In this document: in pieces, positions 47,498 through 59,900 of the stretch
How positions within the stretch are numbered: position 1 is the first letter of the stretch
Layout of the letters: each line of letters begins with the position of its first letter
Assembly (NCBI GenBank): GCA_902729315.2
Contig: LR746265.1
Span: 4,010,892-4,074,891 of the forward strand
Origin: Spirodela intermedia
Taxonomy: Eukaryota > Streptophyta > Magnoliopsida > Alismatales > Araceae
Length of the DNA: 64,000 nt
Reading direction: 5' to 3'
Program-made: the position numbers and the translations under genes
The notes under the pieces: generated by a model
Databases searched by the model: none
The model's input: only the letters and a program-made list of their open reading frames with translations
Told to the model about the DNA's origin: nothing

Positions 47498-50022
47498 TTA
47501 AACGGCCACGGGCGCAGGCTGCTGATCGGCTTCTTTGGCCTGCAAGCTCTTGAAGTAGTTGACCAGGACCTCCCACCCTCCTGGGCACATGAACCCGCTG
47601 GGGGGGCTCTCTCCGCTTCTGGCGTAGGCCCGCATCTGACCCACCACGAAAGCAGCAAAAAATTAAACTCGAGAATCTTCTTACTTAGAATTCGGCACGA
47701 GAGGAGGGAGCCCTTTACCTTGGTTCCCGAGATGAAGAGGAAATCCTTGGCCCGGGAAGGATCGAAGAACGCCATCTTGCCCTGCTCCGTGTCATACGCC
47801 GCCACCTGAAAAGAAGAGGAACAAAGGAATGAAGGAACGCTCCCAAAAATAATAAATAAATAAATAAAGAAAGTGTTCAGCAGAGGAGGAGGAACCTTGA
47901 AGGGCAAGATGTTGAGCTTCTCCAATCCTGGAGCCATGCTCAGAACCTTCTTCCCATGGTCGGGGTCATATAAATCTCTCTTCTCCAGGGGATGGCCCAT
48001 TCCGGCGGGGTCACGCCCCACGATGTAGAAATTAGCGCCCGCATTAATGCGCGCCTTGGCGTGCCACTGGACCTCCGTCGGCCCGGCATAATGCATTGGA
48101 GAGGGGAATATCGCCACAATCGTTGTCTCCGGGTCAAGAACCCCGTCCTCAAGAACCTACGTAAAGTTTGAGATCAGTCATTAGATCAGTAAGATAATGG
48201 AAGGAACGAAAGATTTAATCTTGAAATGAAACTCACCTTCTTGTGCTGCTCCATCCGAACGTCCAAGGGAACGTCGTCCGGTTTGGTGAAACCCCCCAAG
48301 GGATGAAGGAGGAGGAGAGGATTCTTGAAGCCCAGATCCAGGAGGCGTCTGCGGGTATCATTCATCAGCAAGGCGTGGCCGTTGTGAACAGGGTTTCTCA
48401 ATTGAAAGGCAAAGACTGCGTCGGCTCCACGCCTGTCGAACTCTGCTCGGAGCTCTGCTGGAGTGAGTCTGTAGTGGTCGAGGCCGTCGTTGTACTTGAT
48501 TGGCTCCAGCAATTCCAGGTCCCCACCGATCAGCCAGTCCCCAGCTGGGTCGATCGCCTTCTCAACATAAGGTAGTCCTGGGGCCGTCGTTCCCCATGTT
48601 CTTGCGATTCTTTCCTCTTTGTTGTGCTTGAATATCTGAACCCTGAGAAGGAAATATGTTCGGCATGGAATCAGTACACGAGGATGAAGCTGTTCATGAA
48701 AATCAGATCTTTCCAAGGATATAATGTTTTAGAACACTATGAGAAATAACTCAGAGGCACGAAAGATCCTAGGGAGCCTTCAATCAGAGAGAAAAATATA
48801 AACAGACCAAGTCCGAACGAGCTGAATCGTCAGCCGTCAGACAACTAACTGCAAGGGCCTCCGGAGCTTTGAGGGCACCAATCAAGATCCGCTGAAGCCA
48901 GTTAGAACAGTACTTTTAAGAGGACAGAGTGCTGGACTCGACAGGAAGTAGATACGTCTGGAGCAAGATTCAGACAAACTTAGGCACGGATATAGCGCAT
49001 GAATCTGAAAGTGCGGACATATGAACTCATATCCAGGCATCTTGGAAGCGAGCTTCCTGCTTAATCATTGGGATTCATTTCGCCCAAATTGTGGGTTGGG
49101 TTTTCTCCGGGAGAACGAACGTGATTGGTGCTGTATCTGTCCTGAATCCATACAACTCTTCTGCGAAACTGAATTACTAATAACAAGGAAAGAATTATCG
49201 AAAAAGAAACAATATTTTCCGTAGATACCAGGCGAATAGAAGAACGTGTCAGATGAAATTCGGAAAACACCGCAGAAAAAAATATTTCGACGTAGATGTT
49301 GAAACGAGCTGTATAACCTTCCCGGTCCAAATCTCTACGAAAAATCTTGGGCAAGCGGGGGAAGAAACGGAAAGGGAAGAGGAGGACCTCCGAAGAATAG
49401 CGACGAGGTCGCCGCCCTGACCGGCCAGCGCAACGTCGGGGGACTCCCCGATGGCCTCCTTGGTTGCGTCGTCAATGGCGAGAACGATGGGGAGGGACAT
49501 GTTGACGATGGAGCCATCTTCCAGGCGGAGGCTGTTGAAATGCAGGCTCTGCAGGTACTCCTCCTCCCGCATGAACCCACGGAGCGGGCTCGCCCACCCA
49601 TTGCCGATCACGTCCACCCACTCGAGGTCAATCTCTCCGATCCTCACTCTCGGCAGTGCCGCCGCCTCGGCCCTCCTCGCCTCCCTCTCCGCTGGCGGCA
49701 CCACCAGGTCCACCAGCGTCCCCCCGTCAGGCTCGATGAGGGAGCTCCTCACCACCGGCGGCGCCGCCGCGGGCGGCGCCGCCGCGGGCGGCGCCACTGC
49801 CGCCATAGGTACGTACGCTCTTACCGAGTTGGAACGGTAAAGGGAGTTCCCCAGCGAGAGAGCCCCCCCCGGCTGTGCCGCCGCCGGTCTGCCCAATCTC
49901 AGGAGGCCGCCACCGCTCCCCCACCCCGCCGCTGGCGCCGAGCAGACGCCTTGGGAAGCGGAGCTCGTAGCGGCAATCCCGGCGACCGCCCCACTTGAAA
50001 GAAGAAGCGCCGTAAGACCCAT
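47498..50022 (-). CDS. APS: ATP sulfurylase, plastid type
   Basis: Five minus-strand exons: 49388-50022, 48237-48642, 47896-48156, 47719-47805 and 47498-47635; 1527 nt, 508 residues, phases consistent. The enzyme makes adenosine 5'-phosphosulfate from ATP and sulfate, the first step of sulfate assimilation. The active-site motifs are intact: QLRN (292-295), HNGH (298-301), [36 protein letters not shown] and [10 protein letters not shown]. The domain ends with [20 protein letters not shown] and [15 protein letters not shown]. The first ~70 residues are Ala/Gly/Ser-rich with few acids, as in a chloroplast transit peptide; an in-frame Met73 (codon at 49804-49806) starts MAAVAPP and could give a cytosolic form, as proposed for Arabidopsis APS2. 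Between them lies a PPAAA repeat. The N-terminus is very GC-rich. Which of the plant APS paralogues this is cannot be told. Confidence 0.94.
49761..49795. repeat. 15-bp tandem repeat coding PPAAA
   Basis: GCGCCGCCGCGGGCG occurs twice in a row (49761-49775, 49776-49790) plus a partial third copy. In APS it codes Pro-Pro-Ala-Ala-Ala units at the boundary between transit peptide and enzyme. Confidence 0.9.
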
Positions 50023-50918
50023 ACTCCTGATTCTCCTTTCTCTTCTCCTCCGCAGCAACGGGCAGCCACCCTTGCTCTCCGAGCTTGGCGGAGGCGTTGG
50101 CGATGGGGGGGGTTCTTCTTAAGGGCCGCGTCCTCCGATTACTTTATTGGGCTCAGCTCGAACGAGGAAGAAGCTCAGAGGAGGCTCTCAGAGCCTCTCG
50201 TCTTCTGTGGCTTGTAGCCGCTGATGGTTTGATGAACCTGGACCAGAAGTCTGTACAGGGGGGGGATGATGCTATCGCAATAAAATAAGTTTTGGGGTCG
50301 AGCGGCTGATGTCAGCCCATCCGTATCTATGTTCAACATTTTATATCCGAATTGACCGCCGGCCTGATGGGACCGTTGAATGAACCGTACAATCGAACAA
50401 GCGGCGATGATGCGAAAGGTTGAAAGTCAAAGCCAGGGTTCGAAAAGATGGAGGATCGGAATCCGGAAACTACCCGAGCAGATCCGTATCTGAATCCCCG
50501 ATCAATCCCTTGCCGTCCAACAGGTGGACCTTTTGGTGCACGATATCCAATAACGTCGAATGATCTCGGCCGTCGATTTTGCTCGATTGTAGATCACGTT
50601 TGAGGGGAGGACGAACGTGGGGCCAGACAGGCATGGGTGACGTCGGACTGGAAATATCTACACGTCGCAGACTGTTTTATCCCCTCCCCGCGCGATTCCT
50701 CACCTCTCTCTCTCTCTCTCTCTCTCTCTTCTTGTTCGTTGCGCGGCTCTCACACTAGAGAGTTATCTTTTTAAAAGCTCTCCCTCCCCCACATTTCTTC
50801 GATGGAATTCAGCTTTGCCGTAAGGTTCCCTGTCTAGGTTACGTACTGCCATTAGTAGTGGGCTGGATTTCCACGGCTCCGGCCAGGTAGGGGTTGGCGG
50901 GGTTCATTCTCGAAGGAG
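50023..50918. promoter_or_regulatory. Divergent promoter between APS and MRL1
   Basis: About 900 bp between start codons pointing apart. It has scattered site II-like cores (ATTGGGCTC near 50147, CAGCCCATC near 50313, GTGGGCTGG near 50858) and a (CT)n run at about 50705-50729 that likely lies in the MRL1 promoter or leader. Another ATG at 50802 opens only a short frame that stops within 12 codons. Confidence 0.5.
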
Positions 50919-53900
50919 ATGCAGGGAATTGCGCCTCCGCGTCCTAGCCCCTCAGTTCCCGTTCCAGGCCTAAGTTCCAAAGGATCCCACTATCGTTGTG
51001 GCCATGGCTATCGCCGCCATCAATCCTCACTGAATGGTCTGGTTGAGGTCTACCGGTTGGAAAAATGCATCTTCAGAAGTAAGTAGACTTTGAGAGGCTC
51101 TATGAACTCAGGATATCCACTTGGATTGATATCTCCTTAATTACTGGGAACAATCTCAACGTGTGAGCTGACGCAATTTGTGCACGAATTTAGAAAACAG
51201 CTGAACGAGTAGACTCTTATCCTGCTTACGAAAGTGTTCAAATTCAACAATGCCACTTTTATTTATGCAGTGATGTTATGGTTTTTACATTTACGGTATT
51301 AAATATGATCCCCATCCAGATAGATGAAAATTATTCAATTCTGATGCAAAGGCGAATTGAGTGTCTTTTCAGGCAGTTTAATTGGGCTGCTCTGTTCTGA
51401 GCCAATTTCGGCAGCCACTCACTGTACAGTTATCCTTACTATCTCTTTTAGAGGGTTTAGAAAGTCGGAAATCCGGGGGTGGATGATGGGGGCTCAGTTT
51501 GGAATGTATGTTTTTATTTTTTGGGACAGAAGATGCAGTTAATGATGACATTCTAAATTTGCACGCTACTTGACGATTATTTTGGTTTTTCCCCATTTCG
51601 CGTATTAAAATGAATTCAGGTTCGTGTAAGACTATCAAAAAACTGTGAAACTACGGTGGAACTAGTACGTATAGGTTGTATGTTTCTATCTAACGCATAT
51701 TCCTTGGAAAATACATTTATTCTGTAGCTTTTCGTTCATTGACTTGAGCCGTCTTTATTCCTTACATTCTTTGCTACAAGTTTCGTGACTCAGCAACATA
51801 AATGTTTCGAATGGTTTATCTCAAAAAATGTAACTCCGCCCCAATTTTATCTTTACTTTCGCATAACATTTTACCAAACTGGAAGAGTGGTTCATCTCAG
51901 TAAGTGGGCTAAGATTTTCTTATATTTTCAATTGCCTTTTACATAATTCTGAAATGAAGGGATTAACCTTGTCTCTCATGATGCGTTCTTACTTTTTCAA
52001 TGAACATATATTCTTTAATCTACCCTTAGCTTCCTGATCCTAGATAAGTACTTTCTGATGTTTGTGTTAATATTGAAATTATAAAAAAAACAGTGAATTT
52101 TAGCAGTAATCCAAAAACATTGAGGCATGTAATGGATCTAGATAAATAATTCTAAATATCACCCAATGAGAAGGAAGAAACATTTTCTCTGTGATGATCA
52201 TGGAAGAACACATTCCAGGGGTCTTCCCAAGTTATAAATGAATGCTTTGATATCTGAGACGTTTGACGTGCACAGAATCACCTGTTTATGGTGATTTACC
52301 CTTTACTGTTGGAAATGTGTCAAGATAAATGGTTGGATATATTTAATCTCATTTCCGTTGTGAAATAGCCCCATTAGAACGGGAAATAATAGAAGGTTTT
52401 TTCTTTACGGAGTTCTATCCATGGAACTGGAATGTCTGACAGAAAATGTTGTAATGATGTACTGAGTCATTGAAAGATTCAACATATATGTGGCAATGTA
52501 TATTTCATAAGTTAATCGCCTGATTATTTCAAAGGAAGAAGCCATATCATTATCTCTGGTAGTAAAACCATTATTAGATGGTCCAAATGGTCTTTCAAAT
52601 GCTGTTCAAACTTTTGGCACTTTGGATTTTCTTCTAATGTGCCAATTGTGCATCTTGTAACCATCCTATGATCACTGCATGGCTCGAGCAGCTATACTGC
52701 AAGACTCTCTCCCTTTAGATCTTCAATCTGTAAACGGTATACATCCATATTATACAGTATTAGTGAAAAATATAACTGACGCTTTAAAATGAGGTCCACT
52801 CTGAATGGCATAGATTGAGTGGAAATTATTTATACCTTCCCATGTTTTGCATTAGCTCCACATTTTGCGACTAGCAACTCAATCCATTCTTCCACCCGAG
52901 TTTTAAACTTTTTCCTCTATGTCAAGAATGCCAGCTTCCTGGACTGGTAACTTTTGGATGCTATAGAGAAGGACTGGTTTACATTCTTAATTTTTCTTAA
53001 TTTTATGGTTATTCAGAAGGACTGGTAACTTTTGGATGCTATAGAGAAGGTTCCATCAGAAACCAAGACGGTGGTATCAATATTCCTGGACCAAAACTGT
53101 ATGCAAGGAGAAATGTTTCCAGGAATCGTACTGGAAGGCGATCCAGAACTCTTCAACTTGATGCGGTATCAACAAGAGATGTAGATGACCCATCTTTCCT
53201 GTTAAACATGTATAATCGTTTTCTTAGGGATGAAAGGTATAGTTATTCCTGAATGATCCAGTTTTTGCAATGTTTTAATTTTGTAGCCCACCATCAAGGC
53301 TAATATGATGAAACCTCATTAATGATGAGTCTAGTGAAGAAGCTTCTGTGGCTATATATATATATATTCATCATTTCTGTGTATGTGCCTGATTTTTGAC
53401 AGGTTAAATGACTGTTTAGATCTGCTTGAAAGCATGGAGGAAAAAGGTCTCTTAGATATGAACAAAGTAACTCTTTCCCTGTGCACTGATATATTTAAGC
53501 GACATTTGACAAAAGGATTCTGCTCCTGTGTTTAAGGCCCTTGATAGATGTAGAAATTTGATGTTTCAGGTTTACCATGCAAGGTTTCTGAAGACATGCA
53601 AAAGTCATAAAGCCGTAACTGAGGCACTGCGTTTTACTAAGCTTATTCAACAACCGTCCCTCAGCACTTTTAATATGCTTTTGTCTGTATGTGCAAGTTC
53701 ACAAGATTCTGATGGTTAGTTATTATATTAACCATAAATTCTTTTATATTTATCCAAATAGAGTCCAGATTATCTTTCTATGATTTTTTTTTCCCCATCT
53801 GATTCCGTATCTGAATTGTATACTTAGGAGCTTATCAAGTTCTGCTACTTGTCAAGAAAGCTGGGCTAAGACCTGATTGCCAATTGTACACCACTCTGAT

Positions 53901-56900
53901 ATCAACCTGTGCCAAAAGTGGAAACGTTGACGCCATGTTTGAAGTATTGTAACTTACCCTTTAAGCCTATAAAATATTAAACCTTAACCTTTGCTGGAGT
54001 CATTTTTCTTTTTTAAGGGCTTGCCCATTGTGGAAAATTGACGTGAAGCTTGTGATTTTTTTGGTACAATATTAGTGTTAATACACAGATACTTCAAAAG
54101 TGAAGGTGTGGCTTTTAGAAATTTTTAGTGATTTGGCCTGATCAACATTTGATTTATGAAACATTTAAGTAGTTGGGAAAATTACTGTTTAAATACTGCT
54201 TCATCATAAGCCAATTTTGAGGCCTATTACTTCTTTTTTATCTTAGTTCTAAAGTCTGCATAAATTTTTGCGTTTGCTTTCCATTGGCATGAACTCATAC
54301 TGATAATAAAAATATAAGTTACAATTTAAATTATTGTTTAGTAGTTAGCCAATAAATTTTGCATTTCACACTTTTCTATGGTGAAAATGTTCTGTTGACC
54401 CCACGAAACGGAGTAAAATGTAGAGAGACAGGCCACGGAAGGAGTAAATAGATTAGCTTCCGAAGCAGAGCTACGCTAGCTTTTTTTTTAATGTATCGTG
54501 CCACATGCATTGAATACAAAAATGATAGGTATATACAAACACAGGATCAGCTTATTTTCAACGAATGAGACACTATGTATCTTCTACATGGCATATAGCA
54601 GCGTGGTGTAGACCATGACAAGATTCCGATAGCCTCAAAATTAAGGAATAAAATCCCTCCTCATCACAAAGTTCCAAAGATTGGTGTCTTATATGGGGCA
54701 TGTAGACACGAATGTGTTCTCTAATCAATAAATTTCTGTGATAAAGGTACTTATTAATGGATTTTCAATATAACGTATTCAATCAAAACAAGGTTATAGC
54801 CATGGTATGGGCCAAGAAATTCTAAATTCAGATTGTGCAGTTGGCATCATCTAGTGTAAGGGCTGCAGATGACGGAAGGCCCAATCAATGAGCAGAGGAA
54901 GAAATGATGGCACGATATCATCAGCACTGAGTAGAGAAGGAGAAATACTTGGATTGAAATAGGTGCTTGGGGTAGAGGAAAAAAAGTCAAGGTTCACATA
55001 TTTATGTATTCTGCCACGTGATGCGGACTCAGAGAATAATAGATGGACATGATGTAGTCGTCCTCCCAAGATGCAGAAGAACCATGGGCATGTCTCAACT
55101 AGCGTTACTAATCCAGCATCAATCGAATTACTAAATGTCGTGCTGCCTTCAAGAACAGAAAATCTCTGATGAAAGGCGGTCATGGGTTACTATGAGTCCT
55201 CAAATTTATCAATCCAAGACAGGGCAACGAGTGGTTGCTCCTCAGTCTGGTGAAGAGTCTCAGTTGAAGACCAATTGCTTATAGATGGCCGCGGCTAGTT
55301 GATAGTCTGCATCACAGAAGGATGGGGACAGAATTCTAGGCTTAAGAGCAGACGAGAATATCATAGTTTTGATCTTTGGTTTGATAGGATAAGCTCAAGA
55401 CCCCACGGTAGTTCCAGGGGTGCTGGCATCACGCCTTCTTATCTGAATACTTTCTAATCATTTAGTTTAAGTAATATTTTCCACCTTGTGTGTCATGAAG
55501 AAAAGATATTATAGTTAATCTTATTAAAACCTTTAATTTGAGATTGCTTTTAGTTTTTGCATCTCTCTGAATATTCCCTGTGAAAACAGTCTATCAGAAC
55601 TCATAATGTTGAACTCTGCCCTTCCGAAAGGAAGCAGTGATGAGTCTTAGGGAGTTTCAGATAAAATGAAAGCAATGCGAAGATAGCTGAGTCTCCATCT
55701 TCCATTTTTCCCTCAGTTATTTTTCATTTTTTGTTATAGAAAAATCACTGATCCTTTACTTTGGTCAGCTGATCCCTTCCTGATCCGGACAAAAAATTAA
55801 ATCGTAATTATCCTTTTTCTTTGAATCTAGATTTTTGAAAACCTAGGAAATTTTCCAAAAAATATTGAAAACTTCGTCTACTTTGTAGTGAATATTGTAC
55901 TGCCGACTTGCAGCCTATTTCTTTGTAGTTTATTAGAATGATTAGCTTTTTCCAATTTCTCCTAGGTTTTTCATGAAATGGTCAATGCTGGCGTGGAGCC
56001 AAATATTCATACGTATGGTGCACTTATAGATGGTTGTGCGAGAGCTGGGCAAGTGGCTAAAGCATTTGGTGCCTACGGAATAATGAGTTCCAAGGTGAAA
56101 ATCTCTCCATGATTCATGGTACAAGTATGCCGATATCTTAGGTTAGCGATGTCGTCCATTTCCGATCACTTCTCTGTGCGACATGATCGTTTCTTTTAAT
56201 ATTTACACGAAAGGCCAACGATAATTTGTGGGACTTAATGGATTTTAAAATGCAGTAGAAAGTGAAGCCTGATCGTGTTATATTCAATGCGCTCATCAAT
56301 GCTTGCGGTCAATCAGGAGCAGTGGATCGAGCTTTTGATGTTTTGTCAGAAATGAGGGCAGAGCCAGTCCCTATGGACCCTGATCACGTCACCATTGGGG
56401 CACTGATGAGGACGTGTGCCCAAGCTGGTCAAGTAAGTCTATCAAGCAGCAAGGTTATGGAACACATACTTGTTTACTTTTGTTTCATCTTAAACATTAT
56501 CCTGTCAATTTGGATTGCTTGGATCCAACGGAGGATCCATAATTTATTAACATCTTGATACAAGGTATCCGATGCCAACCCTTTATAGGATTATCCCAAA
56601 TACCTAAGATTACATAGGACATTAGACGTTTTGACAAAATTCCCATGCGAATTTTTTTAGGTAGGTAGATTTCCATCATTGCTTAGGTATTTTTAGATCA
56701 GGCTAGGTGAGAACAACATTGGGTGGTTCCCAAAAAGTCTAGATAGAAACTGTCGCACTTGAATACAGGATCTTAATATATCCCATTTTTATTTTTATCC
56801 TTTTACTGCTATTTCACAGGTTTCCCGTGCTCGTGAAGTATACAAAATGCTTCATCTATATAATATAAAGGGTGATGCAGAAGTTTACACGATTGCTGTC

Positions 56901-59900
56901 AGCACTTGTAGCCAGACTGGTGACCTGGATTCTGCACTTTCCATTTATGATGACATGACAAGAAATGGTGTTCTTCCCGACGAGGTAACTCCATTGGCCA
57001 TAGATAGTCTCCTGCTACTTTTTCATAGAGGTGCTTAGTTTGTGAAATAGTTGCATTAATTAATGTACTGACGCTAAGTTACACATTGACGCCTGAATTT
57101 TCTGTAAGGATTGGGTCTAAATTTAATGTAATGTACCTTCTAATGATGTGTCTGAATATTGTCTCAATTGAATACTGATAGTCCACTCCCTTGAACTTGA
57201 AAATCAGTCCAAATATTCTGGTATCGATCTAATGCACAGTGCACTTTTGGATATTATTTTTTGTTAGTAATAATTATGTGATAATTCTTGTGAGGCTTGG
57301 ATCAATAATGGCCGAGGAAACTTTTCTCCTCTCCTTCGTCATTGCCTCCTTTTTATTATCGTGCTTTCTTCTCGATTTTATTTTATTCCTCTTCCTATGC
57401 CTCAGTGTTTTTGAAGCATTGATGGAGGTGATGGGTGATATCCTATCTACCTCGCTTGAGAGACACTTGGGTCCTTGAGTGTGTAATATGCATTTTTTTG
57501 TCTGAAGGCGGTTGGTAGAATATTTCGAAAGTAAGAAGAGTATCATGCGTTTAAAAAAAAAAGGAAAAACAGCTGCAAGGCTCCTTCAGGGAAATGACGA
57601 CATCTTTCAGAATAACCGAGTATTCCTCTATCTCGAAATGCATTTCCCTTAGTGGATATTTCATAACCCCCCTCATGGAAATGGATAAATTTCACAAAAA
57701 CTAAATATTCCTCTCAGTCATAAATGGATTACCTCTAGCTATTTGCTTCATAGCACTCCAAAATGAATAACCTCGTTTTTCAAAAGAATAATGAAGAAAA
57801 GATAACTATTACCCGAGGTCCCCACCTGAAATGACAAAACTACTTATACAACCACTATTCTATTGGTATATAAAAACAGAAATTTCCCTGATGAATCTTT
57901 TGTGATTATAAACGGCTTTCTAACATGTATATATTTACTCGAGGTCATCAAGAGCCTCGTTTCTGAACGTCACTTTTTGTGGATTCGTTTTCGTTTTATG
58001 TTTGCTGATTAGTCTGTCTTCATGATCATTTTCTGGCTTTTCGGGCTTCTTGAAAGGTCATTGTCGAACCTTCTCTTGCCCTGGTCTCCTTGATGATAAA
58101 TTCATATTTCCACATATTTCTGTCATTGTGACCCCGACCATGCCAATCAGGTTCTCTATCTCTATTTTATTCTCATCCTTCCTACCTTCAACTGCTGCCA
58201 CCGCACCATTCACCATTTTCAGAGGGGATTCCATGGAAGCTCCTAGCACCAGTCCATATTCCTCATACTTCACAAATCCAAGAGGTCAATAGACAAGACA
58301 TTTACCATTGTGCCATTCGAAAGCAGGAATTTTCTTGTCTAACTATGGCCGGCGCCTTTACGTTTTATGTAACATTTCAGTTCTCTAATAAACCGCAATA
58401 GAAATTTAGTGAGCCTAGGCTTCTGGCTTTCCGGCTACTTTCCGCCTTTGTGGATCTAACTTTATTATGCAGATGGATCTCATTCTCTATTGAGTAGGCC
58501 TTCTGGCATCACCGGAGGGATCAGAACCTCATCGTAGTCCTTGAGAATTGTTTCACATGAGCTAACAGAGAGCTAAAGTGAAGACCCCCCCTCTCTCTTC
58601 TTTGCTGTGGGCAGCCTTTCCCTCCGGTGATGCCATTCTGTCGTTCCCGTTAGTACGGTGGAAACTTGAGAGCGTCCTTCAGGCCTAGCATGCTCGTCAA
58701 ATGTGTGCTTGAGGCAAATTTCGATGGAGTATGACACAAAACCAATATCACACCAGGGTCAGTTTTAACCTTGGTCACGTAACATTTACCTCTCCATCTT
58801 GCTGTATATTGACTGGAACATGTGCCTCGTGGTATTGTGTTCAAGTTCCTGTATTTTTGAGGATTAGGATGGAGTTCTGGTCTATCCCTCCAGTATTTCC
58901 ACTCCCATAATTCAAACCTAGCATCCTTTTTTGCAACATTCATAATATTTATTTTTGCAGAAAAATAATGTCCACAACAGCCACTTCTACCAATTTTAGG
59001 AACCACCTTTTTTGAGCGAAGGACAACAGGTGCACATTGCCAGAAGGATGCTTTGAGACTTGGAAGCCTCATTGGTGGTTCAAAATTTTCACCATTCTAC
59101 CCGATGATGAGGAGTCTTTTAAAACTCTTTCGCACCCATTTTTGACAGCTGGTGTAGAGGAGAAAGGAGGAAAGGGGGATGGTTGATCTGAAACGTTTTC
59201 GCGGAAAAATTATGTGCCCAGATAACAAATATGCATTGGAGTGGTGATATGGAATTTTTTTGTCTCTGAATTATGGCCTGTAGACAACTACAAATCAAAC
59301 CTTCTTGCCAAAAAAAATTTGTATCGTTTTTCTTCTAATCCGAAGACAACCGACCTAGTGTTTGCATGGATATTCAAATTAGCTGAAAATACAATGTTAT
59401 GCATTATACCTTCTCAAAAACCTAAGTTACCACGACTAGGAGTCTCTAGTATCAACGTGTGTTCACCATTTTTGGTTGAGCATTTTGCACCCACCGTACT
59501 AGGAAAAAGAGACTCGTTTAAACACTCGAGTGCATCAGGGATGATTAAAGAAGAATTGTTTGATCTGTCTAGAGTGATTTGAAATTAGGACTAATCCAGT
59601 TTTTTGTTCTCCTAATTTATGGCCTTACAGATATTTTCAATGGTATATATCTAGTTGAGCAGGATCTTGATTCCATGGTTGCGCGAAGCATTTATTTTAG
59701 GTTTGTCTTTGTATGGAATAGAATGAAGGGGAGGACGAAGAAAAGATGCTGGATATGCCAGTTAACAGAAAGCATGAATGCATTACGGATTCCAGCCAGG
59801 AGATTAAATCCTTAAGCCTCTAAAACGAACAGCTATGTATTACCAAATAAACAGTAGACTAAAATCTGAGTGGATTTTTTTTTAATATTGATATGAAGTA

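Noticed and set aside
49451-49998. Plus-strand frames over APS exon 1
   Set aside because: Shadows of the GC-rich transit-peptide exon, which has clear enzyme coding on the minus strand.
50802-50837. ATG at 50802 (MEFSFAVRFPV) as the MRL1 start
   Set aside because: Its frame stops within 12 codons, and splicing out at GTAAGG would need an intron of only about 39 bp.
58650-59072. 140-codon minus-strand open frame inside an MRL1 intron
   Set aside because: No recognisable domain, no splice or promoter context, and it lies within a firmly defined intron. Kept only as unassigned content.
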